Part shown: positions 33,608 through 47,146 of the stretch, piece by piece
How the letters are laid out: each line of letters opens with the position of its first letter
Position numbering within the stretch: the first letter of the stretch is position 1
Source: Haliotis asinina
Taxonomy: Eukaryota; Mollusca; Gastropoda; Lepetellida; Haliotidae
NCBI RefSeq assembly: GCF_037392515.1
Contig: NC_090287.1
Location: 7,485,501-7,549,500 of the forward strand
Direction of reading: 5' to 3'
DNA length: 64,000 nt
Translations under genes and position numbers: made by a program
Notes under the pieces: model-generated
What the model saw: only the letters and a program-made list of their open reading frames with translations
Databases searched by the model: none
Told to the model about the DNA's origin: nothing

Positions 33608-35690
33608 CTGTTTAGGGTAAGACCCGTGTCCCCTCTAAATTTTAACAGTGCGGAAACATTGTTTCGAGTGGCATTTTAAAAAGTCTTTCTGAATGTTAAG
33701 GTACAATTAAAGACACGTGTAGAAACTCATTAGATGAAGAATATATATATTCAGGTGATGATCTGACAAGAATGAAATTTAAGGGCGATACGAGCGGAAG
33801 TGTTTCCGACACCATATTGTAATGGCGTGCAGATTCCGTTTTTGATAGTTGTGTAATGTTGTGAAAGTCCATGATCAAATGTTATGTTAAAGGCCGTCTG
33901 CACTTTGCCCCGATACATCTGCATATATAATGTGTTACGAATCTCCGTCTCCGTATCAATGATCAATTAAGCATTGATAGTTTCCCCTCTGCTCCCGTAC
34001 ACCGAAGTCATGGGTAGGGGTAAATAGCGGGTTTCTATCGCTGCCACATATAAACGACAGTTAGGAAAAGAACGGATGCTTTCATGTGCCAGTCGAGAAA
34101 CTTGGCGATAGCTATCTCCTGGCTCCCTCCATGATTAATGTTGTATTTTACGTGAACTCATCCTTACCACGCAGTTTCGATGACGACGGGCAGATACAAA
34201 CCAATCTGACTCTAGATCGCATTGTGTGAACCGGATGTAACGCAATACCTATAAACACTTCACAGTGCATCTGCGCAGATAGATGCATTTCTACCTTTTC
34301 GATAAAGGACGCATATAGACAGTTATACAGGGAACCATATAGGATGCATTTTCACAAGTATTAGTAATTGTCATGTCATTATAGCAGTGCCAAAATGCTT
34401 CACAAACTCCTAAAATATCGAAATATTTTTTAAGACTATCTATAGTTTGTTCGCATAGTTGTCCTGTAGCGTTTCAGTGTAATTTGGCACCATTGCAGCT
34501 ATCATTTATGACATTGTGTTATGCACAAATTCATAGTACCTGATCGGAATAATCTTCAATCACGTCATCATTGTAACATGAGCAGTCTGCCGGTCAGTCA
34601 CCATATTCATTGACTGGAAACTTACGTCCCAGTGACAGACTGTGCGTTAATGCACTGAACAAGACGGACGTCAATCGCAAAGTCGGACAAACGGATACTG
34701 CTTAATTAACGTTGGACCTGAGGCGAACTACCCTGTCGGGACCTGCAAGCTAAGGAAAACCTTCGTGTCTCAGTCCGCTAGCGATTGGGAAACATGCTTC
34801 CGCGTACTTGGCTATCATCGACGCTGTTGTCCAGAATATACTAGACAATTAATGTAAGCGTTTACGCAGTACCATAGTGACAGTAAGAATAGGCAGTTTC
34901 CTTGAAAGGCGTTGTACTTCTTTGAGGCTTATACACTAAGTAGCAGTAACTCAAGTCTGAATGGTCACATGTATATAACTTTCACATATAAATAGGTTCA
35001 ATAGTAAGTAATCATGTTTAATTATGCATGCCTTTGTATTATGTTCTGGATTCCTTACAGGAATTCCTTATTCACATGAGCTTATTTTCTCATTCGGACT
35101 GAGGTATTCCACCTGTCGAAGTCACTGAAGTATAGATATTCTCATGGCTGCATGGTCCTGTGACTAAGCATGCATGTGCATGTGTGTGAATATCCGTTTA
35201 TTATATATACATGTGAGAACATGTCTTCTAAAGGAACATGTACATGTCAATAGGGCTATGACAAAATATTAAAATATTTACACTTTCTCCACATTAATAT
35301 ACACTCGCCCAAATTGGATACAGCGTTGCCTGGCATATAACCAACCCACAATCTGCGTCGTAGGCACAGCTTCTGTAATATCACCAAATTCTTCAATGTT
35401 TAAATACAGTTTTAATTACTGGACTAATAACCACTTTGTACTGACAGAAAAATATAACGAAGTTAAAAAGAATTACCCAATATTTTCCTAACAATCAAAT
35501 CTAGACCATTTATATACGATAATTTCGCTTTGAAAGCATCAGTTATGTAATCAGCAATAAACTGCGATTAATTCTATATGCAAGTATCGCCTTTTGATAC
35601 TAAGCTTGATATATTTCATATATCCCTCGCATTCTTGCATTTTTCGTAACACTTTCTCTTGTAATAGAATCTAAGAATAGCCCCGAGTAC

Positions 35691-35801
35691 CTGCTGTGGA
35701 CGTTTTATAACGAGACCGTAGCTGTAAATAGCTGGAAGGGATGCGCAGAGACTTATTTTGTCAGCCGCATAGCTCGCTGCGGAACTACAGTCTGTTTCCA
35801 T
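35691..35801 (-). CDS. Candidate unidentified first exon
   Basis: On - an ATG at 35801 opens 37 codons (METDCSSAASYAADKISLCA and on) to CACAG/GTACTC, a good donor in phase 0. No partner exon fits in phase: the 33.4-kb candidate needs phase 1. No known family. Confidence 0.18.
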
Positions 35802-36274
35802 CCCCTCGTGTGTACAGTACTTACCTTAAACATAAACAATAATACTGTCAACACACAACACAAACTCCTTTATTTACTCGACTGCCCTGGAAATATTTCA
35901 GCAGGTCACGTTGAAATGTATTGACGTTGTTGGGTGTTTTCTCTAGAACGTCCTTACTTTGACATCCTGTCAGTATAGCTTATTTCCGAAATATACCTAC
36001 CAGTGATTATATATGTGCATTCCAGTGTAGCCGTCGGCCTTGGCAAAAAGTGGCGTTGATAGTATTTGATACTTTCAATAAGTAGATCCTAAATCTTTCA
36101 GAGAATCGCCCAAGAATGTGAGTGACCTATTGACAGACCTGAGTTTTCTTCAATGGTACTTCAATCTTTAAGTCAACGTATTCATCAACCAAAAGGACAC
36201 AGTTTTCTCAATTGTTTTGTTACCAAGAACCTGTTTGGAAACACTAGTATTTTGGACTTTTGTTTTGTGAGCCT

Positions 36275-36420
36275 CTACCAACCACTGCTGCTATTGCTAT
36301 CATTGTGTTCTACATCATAACGATTGTTGCTACCACCGCAACCATCACTGCTACTGTTCTGCTACCACCATTGTTACTGCTACTTCTACCGTTGATGCTA
36401 CTAATAAGACTTAATAGGTC
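36275..36420. repeat. Degenerate trinucleotide (CTA/ACC/GCT) tract
   Basis: Imperfect three-base periodicity such as GCTACCACCATTGTTACTGC. It creates an artificial hydrophobic frame. Confidence 0.65.
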
Positions 36421-36517
36421 ACATTCTGTTCATACTGTTTGTGTTGCTTTGATGTTCTGAACTGCAGGAAATAGTCAAGCTAATATTATATATTACACTA
36501 TAAACACTTTGTGTGTC

Positions 36518-36541
36518 ATATATATATATATATATATATAT
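36518..36541. repeat. (TA)n microsatellite
   Basis: A run of about 12 TA units. Confidence 0.9.
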
Positions 36542-37499
36542 TTGAATCAATACTCTTCTCTTATATCTACGATTTTAGAGAGTAAAGCTATTCAAATGTA
36601 AGATTAAAGACAATTTCAAAAAGGATTCTGGAAAATGTATCACCAGAAAGTCGAATGGCCACAATTCACAAACTGATTGCCTGTGATATTGGGAGAATGG
36701 AATGGCGAGCTTAGTGTAGGGACAACGCCTCTCCAATCGATATCGACGTGCAAGTGGCGTCCCATCCTTGATTGCCTGCCCACAAGTACCCAACAATGCA
36801 CAAGGCTGTGTCTGAATTCACGATATGCACTGTCCTCGGTCGTCACATGGTGACATCCAGATGCTTCCAGGTCTAGGAAAGGCCATGTAGTGGACACGAA
36901 CCGATCGTTAATAATACCAGGGCGTTTCCTTGAAGAGCCCCGTGGCCAGTATCTCGTCAAACTTACGCCTTGGTTGGTCAGTGTGATGTGATGGTGCTAT
37001 CTAACCTTACATCACCACCACTAGCGGTGTTGCTGCAGCCGTGGGCTGCTGTTGAAATTTTGATAGCGATACCTAAATACGGAAACATGTGATATCCGTT
37101 GATTTGGAATTACCTGTATGGTTTGGGATGAGAGAATTTTATTAAAAATTTATTGGTATATATGTGGATCTAGATATCACAGGAGTCCAATATGGGGTGT
37201 TGAAAACAGCTTTAATACGATTCAAGATAATAACAAGTTGTATGGTTTATTCCATTTATTTCTTTGTCTGATACACACAGGTCAAGTAGATGACATGGTA
37301 TTTTGTTAAAAATGTCATGAATTGGTAGGCAGATTAGAATATACTTTTGTTTCCGGTTTATTGACAAGGAAAAACAAACCTCACTTTCGGTTATATATGA
37401 TATTGCCTACCTTAATAAAAATGTTCAGTCTTGGGCTGGTAGTGTTGTCCAGATGTGACAGCTCTGGCTCCTCACGCTGATGGCCTGGCATCGGTCCCC

Positions 37500-37650
37500 A
37501 CAGACAAGTAGTTAAAGCGTTAGCTCGTTACGCTGATTACCCGGGTTCGATTCTCCACATGGGTACAATGTGTGAAGCCCATTTCTGGAGTCCCCCACAT
37601 TCGTGTTGCAGGAATATTGTTAAGAGCGGGGTAAAACCACACTCACTCGT
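37500..37650 (+). repeat. tRNA-derived SINE, near-complete copy
   Basis: Head with GTTAGCTCGTTACGC and a near-perfect B box GGGTTCGATTC, body CAATGTGTGAAGCCCATTTC, GGAATATTGTTAAGAGCGG and tail ACTCACTCG. This is the best-preserved copy here and defines the family order: tRNA head, GAAGCCCATTTC body, AATATTG core, ACTCACTC tail. Confidence 0.85.
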
Positions 37651-37855
37651 TCCCCGTGTGGATAACGTCTACTGGCTGTTTCATGTCAGGGTATCAGCAT
37701 CCAAACAGCGCCATATCTGGGTGAGCATCGTCAAGTGGTGTAACTCGGGACTGGTAAGGTCGTCCCTACAAACGCCTATCCAAAGTGCCATATAAGTTCA
37801 TAATGTAAAACCCATTTCGGCTCTCCAGTATAACAGTATGGAACTACATTATCTA

Positions 37856-37983
37856 TACTGGACAAAAATAGTTAGGATATACGTAAATTTTGAAATTGTG
37901 AATAATGATCGATCTACTCATTGACAACCTGATTAAATATCAATCATAAAAATACCAATATCCCTAACTTATTTTGTCCAGTA
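37856..37983 (-). mobile_element. 128-bp mariner-like MITE, copy 2
   Basis: The reverse complement aligns end to end with 14638-14765, with roughly 15 percent differences by eye and no net length change. TACTGGACAAAA ends both termini. Confidence 0.85.
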
Positions 37984-38945
37984 TATTCTCAATGCTTGCC
38001 ATCCTGACATCAGTTTCTTGGTGTTTTAAAAATCCTGTAGCATGGCCTTCTGGTGGTCTGTCTTGATGGTGTCCGGCACCGTAGTAAACCCAATCATAGC
38101 AGTGAAATAAAAATGAATTAGGATGGAAACACGCTCTACTAAATGTCAGCTCTTCAACATTTGAAACACTGCACCGCAATATAGCGGGTAACATATAGCC
38201 ACCCGTTGCAAATGCAGTATGTGAGAATCCGATTCGAACACCGACGAAGCTGCTGGCTAGAAAATCATCGTTGGAAATATTTTGAAGTAACTGGAACTGT
38301 GGTTGCGTTTACTGTTGTGACATTCAGATTAGAAGATAAAACCAGTGTTTTTAATTTTGTGGTCCTTTATCACATTTATATAATTTAAAATCCGAACTGA
38401 AAACCGTAGCTGTAACTGTAACGGGGGTGAGAGCTGCAGAAGTAACATACACGGAGATCTCATCACCTCATCCAAATCTTACTTCAGTTGGAAGGAAAAG
38501 CTACTCCAAATCACACTCCAGTATCATTCTTGCGTTAAACGTCGCAGGGGTATAGAGGAGTATATCTGATGTCATAGCCAAATGTACAGTTAGACTGATT
38601 CGTTCAGTGTGTTTGTACCAATGCACCTGTGTTAGACATTGACCTGCGTAAATAAGTCCATTGCATTTTTAAAACTCCAGAGATGAATAGTTTATCTAAA
38701 TATCAGCTACAAAGCACTTTCCATAATAAAAACATGACAGGCCACGGAACAATTCCAGCCATATAACGTCAGTCTGCTTGGAAACTACTACAACGCCGAC
38801 ATTAATCTGAACAATAATTATTCGCCATGTCCTGTGTGAGGAGCACATGTTGGTGGTTCATAATAGTATGAGGTAAAGATCGACACGACGGTACAGTAGT
38901 AGTAAAAATGTATGGGAGAACACATGCTGAACCTATCCGGTATAT

Positions 38946-39150
38946 GACCCCCCTCAACGACATATCATATACATGTACTTGAAAAATTGTTACAGATATG
39001 AACGATGATAGTTTTCCCCCTCAACGACATATCATATACATGTACTTACAAAAATGTTACAGATATGAACGATGATAGTTTTCCCCCTCAACGACATATC
39101 ACATACAAAGTACATGTGCTTAGGAAGTTGTTAGAGATATGACCGACGAT
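38946..39150 (+). repeat. Tandem repeat, about 68-bp unit, three units
   Basis: Each unit starts CCCCCTCAACGACATATCA and ends GATGATAGTTTT. Units 1 and 2 are nearly identical, unit 3 diverged. Confidence 0.9.
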
Positions 39151-40499
39151 TGTGTCACGATCGTTCCTTAGTCCACGCCTTGTGCTTACTTCGAGTAAGG
39201 GGCCGTGTAATATGGTTACATAAATAACTTGAACGTTGTCGTGTGTTCACTGAAACTATTCACATTTCGTTTAGTCTTTATACATGTATTTACTTTATAT
39301 TTCTATTCACTGCACTGTGCTCAGTCAAAATTAGCCTGTATTTGCGTGTAACGGTCAAGTGTCGTTGCGGACATGCACGAAGAGTCACGATCGATTACCT
39401 AGATGTCAAGTGGATTCCAGCACTGAAATATTCGGACTTGACGGTGTTCTGGTATAAGGGCGGGGTCGTAAATGCAGATACTACGTCGTACTTGAGCCGC
39501 ATGGCTTCAGCCAAGATGCTCGGCATTTGTAATTGAAATACGCCATTATAAAAGCAAGCTTCTTCACCTGGTTCGATTGTAAATTTAAGGTTGAGAGATG
39601 GGAACGCTGATTACATAATGGGGTTAACAGGAAAGATTCGCTGGAATTTGTGTATTGTAATTATCATTCTGCCGACATTAGAACGCGCGGTCCATATATG
39701 GACACGTACGACGGATCTTCTTAATTGTTTCTTCTGAAACAAACATTTCATCTCTAAGCACGGTTCATATAACTCGCAACCTGCTTTGACCTCGTAACCC
39801 GAGGATCCATCTCAAAATAGCACCCAGGCGGAGGTGTGCAGATAGGCCGACGCCATGTTGTTTCGGTAGGGTCGGAACCCTACCTGCTCATCAATGGCGT
39901 ATCGCGCTTCGCAGATTGGTAGCCCGAATCTGTCGGCCTGTGTGGTTTCGACGTTGGGCTACACGTACCTATAACGGCGTGCAAGTATGCCGCTGGTTCT
40001 CCGGGGTGGGTATTACGGGCGTTATGTTTGGTTGAATGCCACATGCTTGTCAGCCGAGACTTCTAATCGGTCAACTGGCCCGTGGACAAAACCAGCGGAG
40101 AATGCGATAGGAATGGGTTGTAATTACAAGTTGAAACCAGCAAAGGCTGGCATGCTACCCATACCTTTGATACTTATAGATAATAGAAACTAGAACCGAT
40201 TCTATTGGTGAAGAGATTAAAATGCTTGCTGTAAGCAGAGACAGAGCGCGGTCATGTTGTGCTAACACGGGATGCGAAATGACTGTGTATGGCTTTGAAG
40301 AGATTGGTTTTTCATTCTTTGATATTGATACTGACGACTTGCTCTATAACGTTCATTGAACACTGAAGGAGCGCTGTAATTTTGATACCACAAATTTATA
40401 TTTAGGAATCTCACAAGACTTGGCTGATTACTTCGGGAGCTGCTGTTCTGATTGTTTTGACACTGGTTTGCTTGATCCAGACTCGATCTATTACAGACC

Positions 40500-40745
40500 C
40501 AGGTTACCCCTGAAGAGGCGACTCAGATTTGGCCTTTACTAACACATGCTTGTAAGTCTCTGCTGGTCAGACTCGCTGATTTAGTTGACAGATCATCGTA
40601 ACCCCTTGAATCGCGTAGAAAATGCTCATGTTGTTGATCACTGGATTATCTGGTCAAGACTGGATTATTTACAGATCCGGGATGGAATAGGTCTTTGTCA
40701 ACTCATGCTTGCCACAAAAGGCGACTATTCCTTGTCAAGCTTCAT
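40500..40745 (+). repeat. 260-bp repeat, two diverged partial copies
   Basis: Contains CATGTTGTTGATCACTGGAT followed by CTCATGCTTGCCACAAAAGG, so the end of one copy is joined to the start of another. Confidence 0.7.
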
Positions 40746-41129
40746 GTGGGGAAAAAACCCCGAAGTGCACTTGAGTGAACCGGGCGTCATAAGATTGCAG
40801 TCTGCTATTGTGTGGGTGTAGATAGTTTACACTGTGACCCTACAAGTGTCCCTACCGCTATATTTCACTTGTAATGTCCTAGAAATAAGTCAATACAATA
40901 TTCACTTATTCTGCTATATTTGCAAAACTACCCATTCGCAAGATGAGATTTTGTAACAATGAAATGTTTGTGGCAGATAATTTTGCTTCTTTTCTTTGCA
41001 GTCTGAAGTGTTTTTCCGCTGATTGAAAATTTCTGTTCATCCATAAAATTGCAGGTCCATGTAATTCGTAACGCGCAAAACGTATTCACGGCATTTGTAT
41101 CAGTAATTTCAATATCTCTAATCACGTTT

Positions 41130-41250
41130 ATGGACGCTGGTGTAGACTAGTTGCCTCCGCTCGTCAAAGACCAGGTTCAATGTGTGAAGCCCATTTTAGG
41201 CGACCCCCACCGTTATACTGCTGCAATATATTACTAAAAGAGGAGTGAAC
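41130..41250 (+). repeat. SINE, partial copy
   Basis: CAATGTGTGAAGCCCATTTT and TACTAAAAGAGGAGTGAACTC match the 37500 copy; the head is short. Confidence 0.65.
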
Positions 41251-41979
41251 TCAGATCACTCTAATCGCATTGTTTGATGACTGAAATTAAGCTTTAATAA
41301 AATAAATAATATGGACTGTATGACATAACTGATTTGCCTTACTGTGATAACAGGTCGATTCTCAAACCAGGTTGGTGTATCGTGTCCAAGTCCCACTTCA
41401 AATGACATCCGTATCCTTATTAATGCATGTGGGAGATATATCTGAAGTTATATTTAACCTATTTGTAAATCACTCATCTGCATGTTGGTTTATAACACCA
41501 TTACAACTGTACACATTGATGTGTGTGTGTAGGGGTGGGGGACCCGCTATAGCTAATAAGCGGTTTTAACAAGAGAAAATCCCACAATAATATACATGTA
41601 CCACTCAAGTGTATAGGATCGCCCGTTTCTATCATAACACAGTAACCACCATGGCAACCTGTTCTTAAATCGTAAATAAGCCAGCGTTGTGTCCCATTGT
41701 GTACAGTAATCGTTTAACATACACATTTGAGAGCCGTGTGAGTGGAGCAAAAACATTCTTTACATTTGCCTTGTGTCAGTCTTGAATGCATGCTTTCATT
41801 AATGTTCACTGTTGCGGCGGGAATAATGCAGCGCGTCAGTGTCTCGTTCTGGCACACTGGTATTGGTTAATAGTACGTTCACCAGCAGTCGGATCGATCC
41901 GCCGAACCCGTTACAATGTTTCGGTTGTTCTTCAGGATGAGGTTGCATGCAAAGGGAGTCGAATGTTATCCCCGGATGC

Positions 41980-42035
41980 TCAGAGGTTCGTGTGGTTGCT
42001 AAGGCACAGATCCCGGGTTCGAATCACAAAATATT
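41980..42035 (+). repeat. tRNA-like SINE head
   Basis: GTGTGGTTGCTAAGGCAC and the perfect B box CGGGTTCGAATC, without the rest of the element. No cloverleaf with a paired acceptor stem, so not a tRNA gene. Confidence 0.45.
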
Positions 42036-43176
42036 TGTCAGGAAAAACAGACACTCGTTCTTGTATTACCCATATGGCAGCCTGGGATCACAACAAATAC
42101 TATAGGAATGAGGGACGTGTCGGAAGTATCAAGATGAATCCTTTGAAATATCACTCAGGGCTATTTCTAGGACGCAGTCACAGAAGTTTTCATAAATGTA
42201 TTTGGAAATTCAGGAAGCACACGCCTTGACCAGCTTAAAATTAAATGTATGTATGTGGACTTGAAGGCCTTTCTGGTACACTTATCAATCGCAACAGCTT
42301 TCCACACATCTTTAATACGTGATTTCTAAAGGGCTTCACGAAGTCAGCCTCTAATACATTATAGATGGACATCACGTTTGAACCTGGTTTTAGGCTTTGA
42401 CTGTATCTCCTTCTGTCGTTCGGGTCGACTCGGCTAAATTCGTTACTTTACACACAACACCTCGGAGAGCACTGGGATTGTAATGCCCACAGTAGTCGGT
42501 GTTGCATTATAGATCCTGTCGCATTAGTTTAAATAACACGGCAGCCGATCGTCTTTTTGTGAGTCTTTAACAATTACATAAACAATTATGATTTTGAGCA
42601 ACATTGATATCATGGTAACCACTTCTGCATGATTGCGACTGAACTGTGGGAGCCGGTGAATCCAGATTCAATATGGATTCCTGACCCGAGATGACCTTAG
42701 ATGGTTGAGATTGGCCGAGTGGACCCGATACTTGAGTAATTGAAGATTTTTGGGGCTGCTGTGTCAGTCATTGTCGTTAAACAAAGCTTACCAAACATCA
42801 TTTGATATATTTTAATGAATCTTTGAAATAATACTCCGATCGGTAAACAATCACCCTCTGAAACTGTTTGCTATTTCTGTGGAGACATGGCCAGATGCAA
42901 CTGTTTCCTTCCAGACAGAACCCCAAATATTCTAGAATCTTCAGTTAGCTACGTCTCAGTAGAGGAATAGCTCTAACGATAAAGTGTTCAAGCGTGTTCA
43001 TGAATCTTTTAAATGCTCTAGTGATGGCCTTGTCAACAATATTCAGATTTTCTAAACTTTTGTTTCCCGTTGTCCGACCCAAGGGGGAATAGTATCGTTC
43101 TTTATCCAGCAACACCGTCTGACATATCGTACGAAGTCGTCTTATATGCTGGATCAGTCAGAACAATACCCTTTCT

Positions 43177-43415
43177 GTTGCACCCGTGAAAGTCCGGGCA
43201 GAATAGGCATTCAGCAACCCATGCTTGCCGTGAAAGGCGACTATGCTTGTCTTGATCGGGTGGTCAGGCTGGTTGACTTGGTTGTCATCCATGCCCAATA
43301 GAGCAGATCGATGTTCATGCTATTGATCAGTGGATTGCCTGTTCCACTAGATTATTTACAGACCGTCGCCATGCAGCTGGAATATTGCTGAGTGCGGCAT
43401 CAACCTCAACTCACT
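43177..43415 (+). repeat. 260-bp repeat, near-complete copy
   Basis: CACCCGTGAAAGTCCGGGCAG to GAGTGCGGCATCAACCTCAA. Slightly shortened in the middle. Confidence 0.88.
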
Positions 43416-44934
43416 CCTTTCTGTTGCACCATCGACCACTCTGGGATTAAATGTTAAACGTGTTGTACCCGTTAAATAAGCATATCTTGTAGAATTGGGT
43501 GTATTGGGTATTACGTGTACATGGGTTTTATCCATGCTGGTAATATACATGCAGGCTGAAGTAGCCTCTTCGCCCGAAATCGTAGATTGATGTTCACATT
43601 ACCGGCGTCGTCGAAAGGATTGTCTTTTGCCAGACACTGTCTGGCGGGCTGGATTGTACTCAAATCATGACAGTTGCCTCATAGTTCATTACGAGAACAG
43701 TATCTGAGAGCTAAACATGTCAGGGACCCCAGACACGGAACATCCCTCGAATTCGCAGTGATTGGAACATATGCAAATACCTCATCTTGCGCTTCCATAT
43801 CAACTTATGCACGGTCACGACATGTATGTAAATTTTTTAAAAAGGTCGTAGAAAGGCTTTTAAAGTTTTAAAACCTTACTGAATCTTGTGACTGAATGTA
43901 CATTAAATGACACAAAGGGGTGATCAATACACGAATGTGAAGTCGTCTGGCCACCAAATTTGATAAAGACCCCTCTATTGCTTGAGGTCGGCGTTAACAT
44001 AGTTCCAATCCGTGGGTTTCAAATGAAGCTAAACGTACGCTGGTGTAGGTTTAGAAATTAAACAGTTTTATCATTCAAGTGATAATTTTGTGTAGGACTC
44101 CTGCGAACTGACGCCAACATTGATTTGAAACTGCGTGAGCGTTCTATCAAGGCTCCTACAATCGTATTTACGATGTCAAATATTGAGTAAATGTATATTG
44201 GGCGATCTCTGCACATCTCACACGGATCTAAGAAAGTGGGCAGTCCTTGAAGAACTACATAAATAAAGATCGATCATTGATTAAGCCAGCAAATGGTTTC
44301 CTATCGGTGTTTGCGCTACCGCTGATCTGCCAAGAGTACGGGGACTCTCAATCCATTTAACGCAGCACTAGTTTTACCCCTTGGCGGTTCCGAACCTCCA
44401 AAATGGCAGAATAAATGAGTTTGTCTTATTCGAGCCCGTAGACTTGACGCGATGACCTAGATCCTTTCACTGTTCGGCGCTGAATGACCCAAGGGCAACA
44501 GATCGAAGCAACTTTCCATCGTTGTCGTCTGCTAGTTGTCGTCTGCTACCTGCTGGTGTTGGCGTTTGAAGAACAATGTCGTCTGCTTTGATGAACATGA
44601 TATAATGAGTCTTTGTACATTGTTGAAGGTCACTCCTCACTATTCTGCATTCTCGGGCATACTCTCAAACTGTGCTCCTTGGAGTTCAATACTTCTGAAT
44701 TTGCATATTGCTGCGTCTACGATCTCACGTCACATCTCTTATCAGATGCGGATATGTCAGTGGCCAGCCACCCTTCAATAAAACATGTTGGTATCTGTAA
44801 TGCATGAGAATGGTCATAAGAATAGTCCTGGAACAGACTTCGTGGTAGAATTAATTCCAATAAGGACGCTTTCTGAATAAGGTAACGTTATGGATCGGCC
44901 GTCCGTAAACGTCAGTGACTCAAGCCTACCATCG

Positions 44935-45055
44935 TACCACGACGGGCTCGGGTAAGAGGTTACTCATGAATCACTGGGTTGTGTGATCGAGACCCGACTA
45001 TTTACACTGCACCGTCATATAGCAAGACAATAGGTGGTGTTAAACAAGCAAACCT
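44935..45055 (+). repeat. 260-bp repeat, partial copy (3' half)
   Basis: TCACTGGGTTGTGTGATCGA and CGTCATATAGCAAG match the 3' half of the consensus. Confidence 0.6.
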
Positions 45056-46214
45056 AAAATCTGTTTTACTGTTGGAAAAAATCTATAAGGCAGCCTATTT
45101 CGTCCAAGGGTTTAATAGTGACGTCAAATATATGCATGACATATAATGCAATAAAATCCCCAATTACCCGCTCATCATTCCATTGTCAGATGGGCAACTT
45201 CCTCGGTTACAAGAAGCCCCTAGGTAATGAAATGCTGGTGTTGCCTCAGACGAGGCGTGTTTGCATAGTGTGCTTCAGTTCAACCAGTTGTCACTTGCAG
45301 TGAGAAAGCTGGTTTCGTTGATGGGAGAATGTTTTTGCAAATTTGGTCCTATAGTGCGTGTGCCATGCATTATGCAACTGTGGCGTCTTTTTTGGTCGAA
45401 TCTGTTCGTTCAAACCACAAGCTAATCTGATTATTGGTAGCGGGTTTTTGATTCTGGGCCAAGCTAAACACTTATGGTACTAAACAGTTTTCACACCGGA
45501 TACAAGACTTGAATCGGCTCGTCTCAAACCATATCATCCCATACGAAGATTCCTCTCGCATAGTTGGCAACGCCGTAGTCCCGTCGGTGCACGCGACGAC
45601 TTCAAGTATTAGTGCCAAGAACTGAAACTTCAACAAGGTATTCCATCTCTAGCCTGGAAGGCAATGTTTCGGAAGACATCGGGTGTGTTTTCTGCGTATC
45701 CAATGGTCAAAATGGCGGCTATAAAACAGCGTGATATCGAGGTAAACATTGCCTGTTTAATGCACGCTGGATCCACGGTGCCGATGCTGGTGCTATAGCT
45801 GTTGTGATGCGTAAGGGTCTCAGGCATGTAGCCTACGTCGTCATAATTATGATGACTCCCAATTACAGTCATGCCGGAGTCATATTGTGATGCCTTGCGA
45901 GACTAAAATGACATTGCCGAGTTCGAATCCAAATTGATAAAAATGATCCTAACCGAAGTAGTCGTGCTTTATGAAGTGAATAAACTACTGATGACCACGT
46001 ACATAACTCTTCTGCTCACTATCGTTTCGTCACAAACAAAACCTAAAGCTGCTCTTGAGCAGCTCATGTTTGTAGAAAGAGGCGTCAAACTGGATCGATT
46101 GCACAGGGTCTTGTAACGTTAATGGTATCAGTGTACATCCTGTAACCTGTATACAATAAACGTGCGTGCCCTGATGCGAGTGCTTACGTTACACTGAGGT
46201 GGTAATTCTTGTCG

Positions 46215-46362
46215 ACTTCCTTGACGTATGCCTGCCACGTCCTCTTATTCCACCTGGGTTGATCGATGCTTATGTCAGTCACTGGATTGTCTGGTCTTGA
46301 CGAGGTTATTTTCAGACCGGTGTCTCGCGTATATATATTGCTGGGTTTGGCGTTAAACAGCA
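46215..46362 (+). repeat. 260-bp repeat, partial copy
   Basis: TCAGTCACTGGATTGTCTGG and TATTGCTGGGTTTGGCGTTA. Confidence 0.7.
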
Positions 46363-47146
46363 ACACTTCAAGGAACCGTGTTGATTTCGGCTGAAGTCAA
46401 AGGATCAGCTGAAATTGGGATCGGGTGCATGGTAGCTGACGTTACCATCCATGGATTTTCTTTGTCTGTACAATAACTTACACCGCCGCGTTTAAAACAG
46501 CCATCACATATCGCTTTATAAGGATATATGTATTCACCGACATACCCCTACTTCTATTCATCACGAATTGTGAAACGTTTGACACTGCGTGAGAATAATG
46601 ACAGCCATTATTCATCGTTCAACACGAATGCATGGAAAGCGAAGTGGGCACGTAGCTTGAATCTAACGCACCCAACCCACGCACTTGAAGCATCTAAACA
46701 TATCATCCACCCTCGTGTACAACAGTCGACCTCGAAGTATGTAGTCGTCGGTTGTTGACCTAATTTGGAACGCTTTACATTGGGCATGTCGCCGTCTGTA
46801 TACCTCCATACAGGGGAGTAGTATTTGATGATGCTAACCCGTCACAAACCGGTTTCAGTTTTGTCCCAAGTCTAACCTGCTTGTAGTGTACAAACCCATA
46901 TTTTCATATATAGTACAGAAGAAACAGGTTTGAGCTGGTCCATCAACATGTGTTGTACATTATACTTGCTCACTCACAAAGATAACACAGCAGCATATAT
47001 AACGCTTATGTTTAACATTTCTGATTTGGGGTTTACTGGGTTATTTGCGTGTACTTGTTAGGTCGAGCAAATCAATCATGATTGGAAAAAAAATCTTGTT
47101 TCTGAGAATTTGTTCACATCAACATTTGGTCGGTCTAGCGAGTCGT

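Larger units (their letters stand above)
33970..40500. other. Intergenic region, mostly featureless
   Basis: Apart from the weak candidate at 35.7 kb it holds a trinucleotide-rich stretch, a TA run, a SINE, a MITE and a 68-bp tandem repeat. A - strand open stretch at 36640-36960 (106 codons) and a + one at 39987-40193 have no family resemblance or splice context. Confidence 0.5.

Noticed and set aside
36275-36460. Leu-rich open stretch as a membrane protein
   Set aside because: Produced by a degenerate trinucleotide tract.
36640-36960. 106-codon open stretch on -
   Set aside because: No recognisable domain, no conserved splice sites; could be an eroded transposon but nothing identifies it.
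37500-37560. Possible tRNA gene with a good B box
   Set aside because: The acceptor and D stems do not pair, and the sequence continues into the SINE body found elsewhere.
41786-42229. 147-codon open stretch on +
   Set aside because: No family resemblance, no splice context, includes a SINE head, and composition is that of the surrounding noncoding DNA.
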